Origin: an uncultured Anaerolineae bacterium
Lineage (GTDB): Bacteria; Chloroflexota; Anaerolineae; Anaerolineales; Villigracilaceae
NCBI GenBank assembly: GCA_937120535.1
Contig: CAKZJX010000033.1
Span: 1-60,683 of the forward strand
Direction: 5' to 3'
Length of the DNA: 60,683 bases
Of this stretch, positions 16,531 through 25,873 are shown one piece after another (within the stretch, counting starts at the first letter, position 1; each line of letters begins with the position of its first letter). Under the pieces are notes generated by a model, which saw only the letters and a list, made by a program, of their open reading frames with translations, had not been told where the DNA came from and did not search any database. The position numbers were made by a program, and so were the translations under genes.

Positions 16531-17862
16531 CTAACTCATCTTCCGCAAAATGGCCTCCTGGAAACGCTCGCGAACACCTTCAAAGGGGATGCGCTGCATG
16601 ATGGGATCGAAGAACCCTTCGACCAGCAAGCGCTCTGCGTCGACTTGAGGGATGCCACGGCTGCGAAGATAGAACAGCGGTTCCTGCTCCAGCTTGCCCA
16701 CTGTGGCGCCGTGGGTGCAGCGCACATCGTCGGCTTGAATCTCCAGGCCAGGGATGGAATCGGCGCGAGCCTCGTCGCTCAAGATCAGGTTACGGTTGGC
16801 TTGGTAACCATCGGTCTTCTGGGCGCCAGGAGCAACGTAGATCATGCCCTGCCAGACCGAGCGGCTCTTCCCTTTGAGGGCGCCCTTGAAGAGCAGGTCG
16901 CTGGTGGTATGCGGGGCCAGATGGTTTTGCTGGGTATCGTGGTCCAGGTGTTGGGTTCCATCGGTGAAGTAGAAGCCCGACATTCGTCCGGTGGCGCCCT
17001 CTCCGATCAGGTCTAGGTCGGAGAAGTTTTTGGTCAGGCGCGATCCCACAGCGCCGAAGATCCAGTCCAGGTTGGCATCGCGATCGACGCGCGCTCGCTC
17101 GTGACTGAAATTCCACACATGCCGGCCCCAGGATTGCAGTTCCACGAAACGCAGGTTAGCGTTCTTGCCGACGTAAATCTCCACGATGCCGGCATGGAGC
17201 GTATCGCCTTCCTCGTCGGGCGAGGCCGCTTCGTGGACGTAGGTGACCGACGCGCCGTCATCCACATAGACAATCAGGTGCGAGAAGTGGGCCAGATTCA
17301 CGCCGGGACCCCAGAGCACAGAATGCAGCGGCTCCTCGACAATGACGTTCTTGGGGATGTAGAGCAGCACGCCGTTTTGCACCAGAGCCGAGGCCAGGGC
17401 GGCAAATTTGCCGTCCTCCGGGCGGACGACTCGGCCGATGAGGCGAGTTAGCAGGTCGGGGTGAGTCTGAAGCGCCGAGCGGAAATCGGTGAAGATCACG
17501 CCTCGGGCGGCTAGAGACTCCGATAGGAAGGATTGGGCTCCACCGGGCAGGAGGACGATCTGTCCGCCGTGCTGGTTTCCCACCAGGGGGTTGAGCAGTT
17601 CCTCCAGAACCGGCGGGAGGTCTTCGTAGGTGCCTTCCTGGGGCAGACGAAAGACTTCGGCCGGCATCAAGCGGATGTCGGTGCGGCGCCAGGCCTCGTC
17701 GTTGATTGAGGGAAAAGGCAAGCTCTGGTAGGCCGACCAGGCTGAGGTCCGAAAGGGAGCTAGACTGTCTTGGGGCAGATCGGCCAGGGTGAAGGAGAAG
17801 TCCTTGACGGCAAACTCCGGGCGGCGCCCGCGGGAAATAACGACTTTGGGTTTTTCTTGCAT
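16531..17862 (-). CDS. sufD: SufD, Fe-S assembly scaffold subunit
   Basis: A 443-residue SufB/SufD-family protein. SufD joins SufB and SufC in the SufBC2D scaffold, where clusters are built. The beta-helix core and C-terminal family motif are visible, ending in EPLFYLRSRGIPQVDAERLL (exactly the pattern shared with SufB). The conserved DVRCTHGATVGKL carries the histidine important in SufD. The start at 17862 follows CGGAGAGATTC; a TTG 27 bases upstream is less likely. It lies 35 bases after sufB. Confidence 0.94.
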   Translation of the reverse strand: MQEKPKVVISRGRRPEFAVKDFSFTLADLPQDSLAPFRTSAWSAYQSLPFPSINDEAWRRTDIRLMPAEVFRLPQEGTYEDLPPVLEELLNPLVGNQHGGQIVLLPGGAQSFLSESLAARGVIFTDFRSALQTHPDLLTRLIGRVVRPEDGKFAALASALVQNGVLLYIPKNVIVEEPLHSVLWGPGVNLAHFSHLIVYVDDGASVTYVHEAASPDEEGDTLHAGIVEIYVGKNANLRFVELQSWGRHVWNFSHERARVDRDANLDWIFGAVGSRLTKNFSDLDLIGEGATGRMSGFYFTDGTQHLDHDTQQNHLAPHTTSDLLFKGALKGKSRSVWQGMIYVAPGAQKTDGYQANRNLILSDEARADSIPGLEIQADDVRCTHGATVGKLEQEPLFYLRSRGIPQVDAERLLVEGFFDPIMQRIPFEGVRERFQEAILRKMS

Positions 17863-17897
17863 GAATCTCTCCGAAGCGACAGAGTTCAAACGTGGGA

Positions 17898-19307
17898 TCA
17901 GCCGATCGAGCCTTCCATTTGCAGTTGGATTAGGCGGTTCATTTCTACGGCGTATTCCATCGGTAATTCTTTGACCAAGGGCTCAATGAAGCCGGAGACG
18001 ACCATGGTCGTGGCTTCTTCTTCGCTCAGGCCGCGCGACATGAGATAGAAGAGCTGCTCCTCGCCGATCTTGCTCACCGAGGCCTCGTGACCGATGGTGA
18101 CATCGTCTTCGTCGATCTCGATGTAGGGGTAGGTATCGGTCCGAGACTGAGGATCGAGCAGCAAGGCATCACACACCACGGTTGACTTGACGCTTTTGGC
18201 GCCCTTGTACACTTTGAGCAGGCCGCGATAGGAGGCACGGCCGCCGGCCTTGCTGATCGACTTGGAGGTGATCTTGCTGCTGGTGTAGGGCGCAAAGTGG
18301 ATCATCTTGGAGCCGGCATCTTGGATCTGTCCAGGGCCGGCGAAGGCCATCGAGAGCATCTCACCGTGGGCGCCAGGCTCCATCAGATAGCAGGAGGGAT
18401 ACTTCATGGTGATCTTAGAACCGATGTTGGCGTCTACCCACTCGTGCACAGCATCTCCATAGACCTTGGCGCGCTGGGTCACCAGGTTATACACGTTGGT
18501 GCTCCAGTTCTGGATGGTGGTGTAGCGCGAGCGAGCGCCACGCTTGACCACGATCTCGATCACACCACTGTGGAAGGAGTCGGTGGAATAGATGGGGGCA
18601 GTACATCCTTCCACGTAGTGCACCTGGGCCCCTTCATCCACGATGATCAAGGTGCGCTCGAACTGACCGATGTTGGCCATGTTGAGGCGGAAGTAGGCCT
18701 GCAACGGCAGGTCTACCTTGACCCCCGGCGGCACGTACACGAACGAACCGCCCGACCAGACGGCCGAGTTCAATGCGGCAAACTTGTTGTCCTCAATCGG
18801 CACTACAGTGCCGAAGTATTCGCGGAACAAGTCGGGGTAACGCCGCAAACCCTCTTCGATCGAGACGAAGATCACGCCCTGCTCTTCCAGATGCTTATGG
18901 ATGGAGTGATAGACCATCTCGGACTCATACTGTGCGCCCAAGCCAGCCAAGAACTTGCGTTCTGCTTCCGGAACGCCGAGGCGGTCAAACGTGCGCTTGA
19001 TGTCTTCCGGCAGATCATCCCACGAGCGCCCTTCCTTCTCGGTGGGCTTAGCATAGTAATAAATGTCATCCAGGTTCAACTCCTTCAAGCTCGGCCCCCA
19101 GCTGGGCATGGGGCGCTTGAGGAAATGATCCAGGGCTTTCAGGCGAAACTCCAACATCCATTTGGGTTCGCCCTTCATGTAAGAAATCTGTTCGACCACT
19201 TCGCGATCTAGTCCTTTTCGGGCCTTGAAGACGTAGAAATCATCCCGATCGCGAAAACCGTAGCGGTATTCTCCTATGCCTTCCAAAATCTTGGCATCAT
19301 CGGTCAT
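17898..19307 (-). CDS. sufB: SufB, Fe-S assembly scaffold subunit
   Basis: A 469-residue SufB. It scaffolds nascent clusters in the SufBC2D complex. Family landmarks: the N-terminal [15 protein letters not shown], the central [17 protein letters not shown], and the C-terminal [20 protein letters not shown]. The ATG at 19307 has GGAG ten bases upstream. It lies 72 bases after sufC and 35 before sufD. Confidence 0.97.
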   Translation of the reverse strand: MTDDAKILEGIGEYRYGFRDRDDFYVFKARKGLDREVVEQISYMKGEPKWMLEFRLKALDHFLKRPMPSWGPSLKELNLDDIYYYAKPTEKEGRSWDDLPEDIKRTFDRLGVPEAERKFLAGLGAQYESEMVYHSIHKHLEEQGVIFVSIEEGLRRYPDLFREYFGTVVPIEDNKFAALNSAVWSGGSFVYVPPGVKVDLPLQAYFRLNMANIGQFERTLIIVDEGAQVHYVEGCTAPIYSTDSFHSGVIEIVVKRGARSRYTTIQNWSTNVYNLVTQRAKVYGDAVHEWVDANIGSKITMKYPSCYLMEPGAHGEMLSMAFAGPGQIQDAGSKMIHFAPYTSSKITSKSISKAGGRASYRGLLKVYKGAKSVKSTVVCDALLLDPQSRTDTYPYIEIDEDDVTIGHEASVSKIGEEQLFYLMSRGLSEEEATTMVVSGFIEPLVKELPMEYAVEMNRLIQLQMEGSIG

Positions 19308-19379
19308 GGCATACTCTCCGTATAAGTTATAGAAGAACCAAAAGCAATCAACACCTCTAAACTCAACCCCAAACGTTCA

Positions 19380-20150
19380 TCAAGCGTTCTCTTCGGCCTT
19401 TTCGCGCAACCAGTGATATCCATGTTCTTCCAGATGCAGAGCCAGGTCGGGCCCACCCGACTCGACAATACGGCCGTCGAGCATTACGTGTACGAAATCG
19501 GGCTTGACGTAGTTCAGCAAGCGCTGATAGTGGGTGATCAGCAAAACGCCCAAATGAGGCCCCATCAGGGCGTTGACTCCTTCGGCCACGATCCGCAGGG
19601 CGTCAATGTCGAGGCCAGAGTCGGTCTCATCCAAGATGGCGATCTCCGGCTGCAGGGTGGCCAGTTGCAAGATCTCGGCGCGCTTTTTCTCGCCGCCCGA
19701 GAAGCCATCGTTCAAGTAGCGGCCGGCAAAGCTATGATCCATCTTCAGCAGGTCCATCTTCTCCTTGAGCATCTTGCGAAACTCAGGGATCGGAATGCCC
19801 TTATCTTCGGGATTCTCGGCGCGACGGCGAGCATTCATGGCCGAACGCAGGAAGTTGGCCACCGTCACTCCGGGGATGGCCACCGGATATTGGAAAGCCA
19901 GGAAGATGCCCAACCGAGCACGCTCATCGGGTTCCAGCTCCAAAATGTTTTGGCCCTTGAAGATCACCTCACCTTCGGTCACTGTGTAGGCCGGGTGCCC
20001 CATCAGGGTGTAGGCCAAGGTGGATTTTCCCGTGCCATTCGGGCCCATGATGGCATGGATCTCACCCTGTTTGACGGTCAAGGTCACCCCCTTGAGAATT
20101 TCTTTGTCTTCCACGCTCACATGCAGATTGCGGATCTCGAGTTGCGACAT
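19380..20150 (-). CDS. sufC: SufC, ABC-type ATPase of the SUF system
   Basis: A 256-residue ABC ATPase with Walker [10 protein letters not shown], the SufC-type signature [14 protein letters not shown], Walker [14 protein letters not shown], and the late [17 protein letters not shown] typical of SufC. It drives conformational change of SufB-SufD during cluster assembly. It is the first gene of the suf operon, 94 bases downstream of a consensus promoter, with a CAGGAG ribosome site. Confidence 0.97.
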   Translation of the reverse strand: MSQLEIRNLHVSVEDKEILKGVTLTVKQGEIHAIMGPNGTGKSTLAYTLMGHPAYTVTEGEVIFKGQNILELEPDERARLGIFLAFQYPVAIPGVTVANFLRSAMNARRRAENPEDKGIPIPEFRKMLKEKMDLLKMDHSFAGRYLNDGFSGGEKKRAEILQLATLQPEIAILDETDSGLDIDALRIVAEGVNALMGPHLGVLLITHYQRLLNYVKPDFVHVMLDGRIVESGGPDLALHLEEHGYHWLREKAEENA

Positions 20151-20250
20151 GCGTTCTTACTCCTGAGATAGAATACAAGTGATTTGGCCGGCCACCGATC
20201 CCATGGTTCGCATTCCGGCCCAAAATCGATCTTCTTTTTTGTGCGTTGGC

Positions 20251-20279
20251 ATTATAGCAGGATTGAGGGAATATGTCAA
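20251..20279 (-). promoter_or_regulatory. Consensus promoter of sufCBD
   Basis: On the minus strand TTGACA (20279-20274), a 17-base spacer and TATAAT (20256-20251): a full consensus match. The region just upstream is AT-rich (ATTTATGATATTTTTC on the plus strand), like an UP element. The start is near 20244. A promoter this strong normally needs a repressor, but no known SufR or IscR site was recognised. Confidence 0.85.
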
Positions 20280-20458
20280 TATTTATGATATTTTTCTAGT
20301 AAATTCGAGACGTTTCTCCATAGCAACGCCCATTATCGTGCTCTCTGGGTCTCGGCATGAGCCCACGCCCCTCTGCTATGGACAAAAATCCCTCTGCCCG
20401 TTGCGTCGCGCGATTCGCCCACACCTCTCCTTACTGATCTCATCTCTCTCCCCAAACC

Positions 20459-20487
20459 TTGCCAGATCTCTTCTCAACCCATATAAT
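20459..20487 (+). promoter_or_regulatory. Promoter of the FHA-FHA-RodA/PBP operon
   Basis: TTGCCA (20459-20464), 17 bases, TATAAT (20482-20487). The start near 20494 gives a leader of about 70 bases; no strong ribosome site precedes the ATG at 20566. The rest of the 415-base gap to sufC holds no gene. Confidence 0.7.
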
Positions 20488-20565
20488 GCCCTACATACCT
20501 GCTTGCTCTCCTCGAGGCGCTATCTTCGCTTCACGACGCAACGGTTGTCCCTATCTTGATCCGCT

Positions 20566-21369
20566 ATGAACTTGAGCCTTGAACAACTCGAGAATCGCAT
20601 TCGGCAAATAGTAGAGTTCCAAAACTTGCTCTCCGGCCAGCCGGGAGAAGGTGTGGTCATCAGGCGTCTGGCTGAACTCCTGCATCGCCAGGCTTCTGAG
20701 GGCGCGGCCGTTCCGAACGTATACACTTTGGTCACCCACCCTGATGATGCCGCTCGCTGGGAGATCCCAGAGCTACTTGAGATGTTACGCAATGCCATCC
20801 GCACCATCGGCGCCGAACTCGGGATCACATTCTCTGCCCCTCCACTGCTTTCGCTCGCCACCGACTTGCGTATCGCACCTGGAGAGATCCAGATCATCGT
20901 CTCCTACAACCCCCAACCGGTCGGTGACACCCATGCCATGCCCAGCTCCTCCCCGGCCAAGGAGGAAGAATCGCCGATTCCAGAGAACGCCTTTCTGGTC
21001 ATCGAGGGCCGCCGGGTGTTTCCGCTAAACGCTCCTGTGATCAACATCGGCCGGCGCTTGGAAAATCACCTGGTGATTGACGATCCGCGGGTCTCGCGTC
21101 AACATGCCCAACTGCGGGCCATTCGCGGCCGCTACGTGATCTTTGACCTGAATTCCACCGGAGGAACCTTTGTCAATGGGCAACGAGTCAACCAGAGCAT
21201 TCTTTACCCGGGCGATGTGATCTCCCTGGCCGGCGTCACCCTGATCTACGGACAAGACACCCCACCGCCGCGCACCGACCTGCGTGATACTGGGCCAATC
21301 GCCTCCCAAGGCAAAGATCGCGACACTGTCGTCTTCCGCCCATTCTCCGATCCCAACTCTTCCTCATGA
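20566..21369 (+). CDS. FhaA-like protein (DUF3662-type N-terminus plus FHA domain)
   Basis: A 267-residue protein. Residues 1-115 resemble the DUF3662 domain found at the N-terminus of actinobacterial FhaA. Residues about 145-235 are a forkhead-associated domain with the phosphothreonine-binding residues in NIGRRLENHLVIDDPRVSRQH and NSTGGTFVNGQRV. It should bind phosphorylated partner proteins at the membrane. It overlaps the next FHA gene by four bases (ATGA). The order fhaA-fhaB-rodA-pbpA is that of the mycobacterial cell-wall operon, but no Ser/Thr kinase or phosphatase gene follows here. Confidence 0.85.
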   Translation: MNLSLEQLENRIRQIVEFQNLLSGQPGEGVVIRRLAELLHRQASEGAAVPNVYTLVTHPDDAARWEIPELLEMLRNAIRTIGAELGITFSAPPLLSLATDLRIAPGEIQIIVSYNPQPVGDTHAMPSSSPAKEEESPIPENAFLVIEGRRVFPLNAPVINIGRRLENHLVIDDPRVSRQHAQLRAIRGRYVIFDLNSTGGTFVNGQRVNQSILYPGDVISLAGVTLIYGQDTPPPRTDLRDTGPIASQGKDRDTVVFRPFSDPNSSS

Positions 21370-21836
21370 GCGACATCCTGGTCCTTGTCCTACGCCTAGC
21401 GATGGCCATTGCCCTATACGCTTTCCTAGGATGGGCTTTGCTCCTCCTTTGGAAAGACCTCCAAGAACGCGGCATTGCCCTAGTCACTCGTCGCGCCCTT
21501 CCCCTAGAGCTCCTGGTTCACCAGCCGAACAGCAGCACGACGCGGCGCGCCTTCTATCAACGCGAGCTCCTGATCGGCCGCGACCCTACGTGCGACATCT
21601 CCCTGCAAGATGAGACGGTTTCCGCACGTCACGCTCGCATCAGCTATCACCATGGTCAATGGTGGCTAGAAGACCTAGGCTCCACCAACGGCACACAGCT
21701 CAACCGCCTTCGGCTAGACACGCCCACCGTGCTCACCAGCGGCGATGAAATCGAATGCGGGCGCGTCGCCTTGGTGGTGAGCATTGGCATACCTACCGAC
21801 ACCTCCCCCACCGTTCGCCTCTCCAACTCCTCGTGA
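21366..21836 (+). CDS. FhaB-like membrane-anchored FHA protein
   Basis: A 156-residue protein: one N-terminal transmembrane segment (about 4-27) and a C-terminal FHA domain (about 55-150) with LLIGRDPTCDISLQDETVSARH and DLGSTNGTQLNRL, the complete phosphothreonine-pocket signature. The start overlaps the previous stop (ATGA) and its own stop overlaps the next GTG (GTGA). It is likely to recruit a phosphorylated regulator to the elongation machinery encoded next to it. Confidence 0.87.
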   Translation: MSDILVLVLRLAMAIALYAFLGWALLLLWKDLQERGIALVTRRALPLELLVHQPNSSTTRRAFYQRELLIGRDPTCDISLQDETVSARHARISYHHGQWWLEDLGSTNGTQLNRLRLDTPTVLTSGDEIECGRVALVVSIGIPTDTSPTVRLSNSS

Positions 21837-24316
21837 ATACCCCTTTGCGCTCTCGCCGTCTCTTTGGAGCCTCAGCGAGCTTCCTTGCCCTCTTTTCGCT
21901 GATCCTAACGCTCTCGCCGGCGGTGCGTGAGCGAACGTGGGAGGTGCCTCTGCGTTGGGATCACTGGTTTGGATTCGGCGTCTGGATCTTATGCTACCTA
22001 TTGGCCCAACGCTTTAGCCGGCGCTTGCTCTCCGATCCCGATCCCTACCTCCTAGCCGGCGCTTTCTTCTTGAGCGGATGGGGATTGCTCACCGTGTGGC
22101 GTCTTGAGCCCACCTTTGGCGCTCGCCAAACCGTCTGGCTAGCAATCGCAACCCTGGCCCTGGTGTTTGCGCTCCGCTATCCGAGGAATCTGGCCCTGCT
22201 ACAACGATACAAGTACCTGATCTTGCTGAGCGGCCTTCTACTCACCGCCCTGACATTGATCTTGGGCTCCAACCCGTCGGGCGCTGGGCCGCGCCTATGG
22301 ATCGGTGGAGCCAACCTGTACTTCCAACCCTCCGAACCGCTCAAACTGCTGCTGGTGATCTACCTGGCCGCCTATTTTGCCGGCCGCCTGCCGGTGGAAA
22401 CCTTCGAGTCCCAGCGCGCCCGCAACCTGCGCCAGATCCTATCCATCCCTCTGATCATCCCCACAGCCATCATGACCGGCTTGTCCTTGCTCATCTTGCT
22501 CATCCAGCGAGATCTAGGCACGGCCTCCCTGTTTCTACTCGTTTACTCCTTTATCCTGTTTCTTGCCACCGGTAAACGTCGCGTGCTGATCGTCACAGGG
22601 CTCGTACTGGCCTTCAGCGCGCTGATCGGCTACTTCTTCACGGAAGTGATTCAGGCCCGCCTCCAAGCCTGGCTCAACCCGTGGGACGATCCAAGTGGCC
22701 GCTCATACCAGATCATCCAATCCCTGCTAGCCGTTGCCAACGGCGGCGTCTTTGGGCGCGGCCCCGGCCTAGGGGCCCCCCGCTTGGTGCCAGTCGCCAT
22801 CTCCGACTTCATCTTTGTGGCCATGGTCGAAGAAACCGGTCTGATCGGCGCCGTCGGCCTGCTGGCTTGGATCGGCCTGCTCTTGGCCCGCGGCCTGCGC
22901 GCTGCCCTGCTGGCCCCCGATCGCTTTCAGCGCCTGCTGGCCGGCGGATTGACCATCTACCTCGGCCTGCAGAGCCTGCTGATCTTGGGCGGCAACCTAC
23001 GTCTGCTGCCTCTCACCGGCATCACCCTGCCCTTTGTCTCCTACGGCGGCTCGTCGCTGATGACCGCCTTTCTAGCCCTGGCCTTGCTGTTGCGCATCGG
23101 GAGCGATATCGAAGAAGAACCGGCCCCCCTGTCCAACCATCGCTCCTACACTCTGCTGGCCGGCCTCTTCTTCTTAGGCCTGTTCACCATCGCCCTGGGA
23201 GTTGGCTGGTGGACCATTGTGCGCGGTCCGGCCCTGCTGGCTCGGACCGACAACCCCCGTCGGTCGATCGCCGATCGCTACGTCCGTCGCGGTTCCCTGC
23301 TCGACCGCAACCACCAACCGATCACCGTGAGCGAACGGCAAGGGAGAGAATATACCCGCCTCTACCTCTACCCCGATCTAGCACCAATTATCGGCTACAC
23401 CCACCCCATCTACGGCCAGGCCGGTCTCGAAGCCACTCTCGACAACTACCTTCGCGGCCTACAAGGCAACCCCACGCGCCTTCTGTGGTGGAACTTCCTG
23501 ATCTACGGCACCCCGCCGCCTGGCCTGGACGTGCGCCTCAGCCTTGACCTGTCTCTGCAGCGCACCGCTGACCGCCTGTTGGGTGCGCGGGCCGGCGCGA
23601 TCGTCCTGCTCAACGCCCAGAGCGGTGAAATCCTGGTCATGGCTTCCCATCCAACCTACGACCCGAACCTGCTGGACGAGACGGGTCCGCGCCTCCAAAC
23701 CGATCCCAACGCCCCCTTGCTCAACCGCGCCGCCCAGGGCAGCTATCCCCCCGCCTCCTTCCTGGACCCCTTGCTGATAGCCCACTTCGGGCCAGATGCC
23801 TCTCCCTCGGCAGATCAACGGCGCGCCTTCCTCGACCAGCTCGGCCTCTACCGAGCTCCCAACCTGCATCTACCGGTGGCCCAGCCGGCGCGCCACGACA
23901 CGCTGCGCGTCAGCCCGCTCCAGATGGCCTTGGCCTACGCTTGCCTGAGCAATCGGGGGACCCTGCCGGCCGGCCGCATCGTCCTGGCGGTGAACACACC
24001 CGCCCAGGGATGGGTGATCCTGCCGGCCCTCGACCAACCGCGCCCCGTTCTCGAAGCCGACAAGGCCCAACAGGCCGCTGAACAGTGGCAAGTGCCGGAT
24101 CGCCCCTTCTGGAGGGTCAGCGCTCTCTCCCAAGAAAACCGCCGATCGTTCACCTGGCTTGCGATGGGCACCCTCCCCAACTGGCAAAGCGTCCCACTGA
24201 CCCTGGTGGTCCTGCTGGAAGAATCCAACCTCCCCTTAGCAACCTGGATCGGTGAAACCCTGATGCATGAAACACTCAGGCCTCGCTTGTTCTCCCAGGC
24301 TCTACCCAATCACTAA
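21833..24316 (+). CDS. RodA/FtsW (SEDS) glycosyltransferase fused to a degenerate transpeptidase-like domain
   Basis: An 827-residue fusion. Residues about 10-425 form a SEDS peptidoglycan polymerase with the usual multiple membrane helices and the late motif PFVSYGGSSLMTAFLALALL. After another membrane helix (about 440-460) comes a periplasmic part resembling class B penicillin-binding proteins, with the pbpA-like DRNHQPITVSERQGREYTR, AGLEATLDNYLRG and GAIVLLNAQSGEILVMASHP. The SxxK site reads SFLD (Ser642 to Asp645), so the catalytic lysine is missing, and no KTG motif is found before the C-terminus. The start is the GTG overlapping the FHA stop. The polymerase half should be active; the transpeptidase half probably is structural, activating the polymerase as PBPs do. 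Confidence 0.87.
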   Translation: MNTPLRSRRLFGASASFLALFSLILTLSPAVRERTWEVPLRWDHWFGFGVWILCYLLAQRFSRRLLSDPDPYLLAGAFFLSGWGLLTVWRLEPTFGARQTVWLAIATLALVFALRYPRNLALLQRYKYLILLSGLLLTALTLILGSNPSGAGPRLWIGGANLYFQPSEPLKLLLVIYLAAYFAGRLPVETFESQRARNLRQILSIPLIIPTAIMTGLSLLILLIQRDLGTASLFLLVYSFILFLATGKRRVLIVTGLVLAFSALIGYFFTEVIQARLQAWLNPWDDPSGRSYQIIQSLLAVANGGVFGRGPGLGAPRLVPVAISDFIFVAMVEETGLIGAVGLLAWIGLLLARGLRAALLAPDRFQRLLAGGLTIYLGLQSLLILGGNLRLLPLTGITLPFVSYGGSSLMTAFLALALLLRIGSDIEEEPAPLSNHRSYTLLAGLFFLGLFTIALGVGWWTIVRGPALLARTDNPRRSIADRYVRRGSLLDRNHQPITVSERQGREYTRLYLYPDLAPIIGYTHPIYGQAGLEATLDNYLRGLQGNPTRLLWWNFLIYGTPPPGLDVRLSLDLSLQRTADRLLGARAGAIVLLNAQSGEILVMASHPTYDPNLLDETGPRLQTDPNAPLLNRAAQGSYPPASFLDPLLIAHFGPDASPSADQRRAFLDQLGLYRAPNLHLPVAQPARHDTLRVSPLQMALAYACLSNRGTLPAGRIVLAVNTPAQGWVILPALDQPRPVLEADKAQQAAEQWQVPDRPFWRVSALSQENRRSFTWLAMGTLPNWQSVPLTLVVLLEESNLPLATWIGETLMHETLRPRLFSQALPNH

Positions 24317-24365
24317 GCGCAAGCCGAGCGCCCGCTGCAACACAGCGATCGCCGCCCACGCCATA

Positions 24366-24394
24366 TTGCCCGTCTACCCATCTTGTGCTATAGT
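24366..24394 (+). promoter_or_regulatory. Promoter of the M23 peptidase gene
   Basis: TTGCCC (24366-24371), 17 bases, TATAGT (24389-24394), about 30 bases before the ATG. The ribosome site is AGAGGAGC. Confidence 0.55.
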
Positions 24395-24427
24395 TACTTC
24401 ACGCTAACCTAGAGAGGAGCTTTTCAC

Positions 24428-25108
24428 ATGACCATCTCCTTGATTCACCCCGTCAATGGTCCGATTACCCAAAAATTTGGTGAGAATCCAGAGTACTACT
24501 CCCAATGGGGCTTTCCGGGTCACAACGGCATTGACTTTGCCGTTCCGAATGGGACCCCAGTCGTAGCCGCAGCTGATGGGACGGTAGACAAGATCGCCTT
24601 CGAAAACGGCGGCTACGGCAACTACGTCCGTCTAAAGCACCTAGCTGGAACGAGTGTCTTTTATACCTATTATGCTCACTTGATGCACACTGTTGTTGCC
24701 GTCGGCCAATCGGTCAAAGCCGGCACTGTAATCGCCTACAGCGACGACACTGGCGCCAGCACGGGTCCTCATCTCCACTTTGGCCTACGCTCATCCAATC
24801 AAAGCGGTCCTTATAAAGGATACATGGACCCCCTCCCCCATCTATCCTCGCCCCAACCAACTCCACCCTCCTACGCCGACTTTCCCGGCTCCATCCCCTT
24901 ATCCGACGTCAAATTTGAAGTCATCGTACACGAACTCAACGTACGCAACGGACCAGGAATTACGTACAGCATCGTAGACAAACTGAAACGGGGCACCGTG
25001 ATCACCCCACGACGCATCCACTCCCAAAGCGCTTGGGTAGAAATCGCCAACGGGAAATGGTGTGCGATCACTTTCAGCGGGTCAGCCTTTGTGAAAATGG
25101 TGAAATAA
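24428..25108 (+). CDS. M23-family metallopeptidase with C-terminal SH3-like domain
   Basis: A 226-residue LytM/lysostaphin-type endopeptidase. The zinc ligands are His32 and Asp36 (HNGID) and His117 in GPHLHF (His115-Leu-His117), with a catalytic His84 in YYAHL. A proline-rich linker (about 128-150) leads to a bacterial SH3-like domain with ELNVRNGPGITYSIVDKL, which binds cell wall. It should cut peptidoglycan cross-bridges. It has no signal peptide or membrane anchor, unusual for a secreted wall hydrolase and more like phage endolysins. It is a single gene with its own promoter. Confidence 0.88.
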   Translation: MTISLIHPVNGPITQKFGENPEYYSQWGFPGHNGIDFAVPNGTPVVAAADGTVDKIAFENGGYGNYVRLKHLAGTSVFYTYYAHLMHTVVAVGQSVKAGTVIAYSDDTGASTGPHLHFGLRSSNQSGPYKGYMDPLPHLSSPQPTPPSYADFPGSIPLSDVKFEVIVHELNVRNGPGITYSIVDKLKRGTVITPRRIHSQSAWVEIANGKWCAITFSGSAFVKMVK

Positions 25109-25273
25109 CACACCCTACAGCCGGCCCAGGATCGCAAGATTGCGACTCGGATACACACAAACATTACCGCCTCATAACCCGTGACCACCTGTGCAATCTG
25201 TGGCAAATCCGAGCAATCTGTGGCGAATCTGCGCACAGGCGCACAGAACCGCCCCCGCCCTTCGCCCTTTCTC

Positions 25274-25282
25274 TGGTATAAT
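25274..25282 (+). promoter_or_regulatory. Extended -10 promoter of rpsO
   Basis: TGGTATAAT (25274-25282) is an extended -10 element and explains the absence of a good -35 box. A hairpin (GCAGG/CCTGC, about 25319-25337) lies in the leader near the ribosome site and could be the usual S15 autoregulatory target. Confidence 0.55.
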
Positions 25283-25369
25283 ATCGATTTGTGACTGGTC
25301 CTGTCCTGCGGTTCCGGCTGCAGGCATGGAGACCTGCAAATCCCCGTTCATGAAAGGATAGCATACGTC

Positions 25370-25642
25370 ATGCCACTTCTAAAAGAAATCAAGGAGCAAA
25401 CCATCGCTGAATTTCAACGTCACGAGAGCGACACCGGCTCGCCAGAGGTGCAAATCGCGCTGCTCACCCAGCGCATTCACCAACTCACCGAGCACTTGCG
25501 CATCAACAAACATGACGAGTCATGTCGCCGCGGCTTGCTCAAATTGGTCGGGCAGCGTCGAAGGCTGTTGGCCTACCTGCGTCGGACAGATTACCTACGC
25601 TACCTGGCCCTGACCGAACGCTTGAAACTCCGCCAGAAATGA
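25370..25642 (+). CDS. rpsO: Ribosomal protein S15
   Basis: A 90-residue S15, the 16S rRNA-binding protein of the small subunit platform. The family signature [19 protein letters not shown] and the later [18 protein letters not shown] are intact, and the length is normal. The ribosome site is AAAGGA. It is followed by a terminator and pnp, the classical rpsO-pnp order. Confidence 0.97.
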   Translation: MPLLKEIKEQTIAEFQRHESDTGSPEVQIALLTQRIHQLTEHLRINKHDESCRRGLLKLVGQRRRLLAYLRRTDYLRYLALTERLKLRQK

Positions 25643-25652
25643 TCTTCCTGCG

Positions 25653-25704
25653 AAGACCCTAAAGGCACCTCGGCCCGCACCCGAATTCACCTTTAGGGTC
25701 TTTT
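25653..25704 (+). terminator. Rho-independent terminator between rpsO and pnp
   Basis: A 13-base-pair stem (AAGACCCTAAAGG at 25653-25665, complement 25690-25702) followed by TTTT. It probably allows partial read-through into pnp, as in other bacteria. Confidence 0.85.
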
Positions 25705-25873
25705 ACAAGCCGCCTGTCAGGAATTGAATAGTGATGGCAAGCTGCTTGCCGCCGCTCTTCAGTCCCTGACATGGGCGGACAGGGTGCGGAGTACCCTCTA
25801 AACGATATTGTGGCCCGACGCGAACCCTCCAATCGCAAAGCCGCGGACTCCGTAAACCAAACAGGAGACAAGA

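Noticed and set aside
18297-19211. Plus-strand open frame of 304 codons
   Set aside because: Antisense to sufB; no family features.
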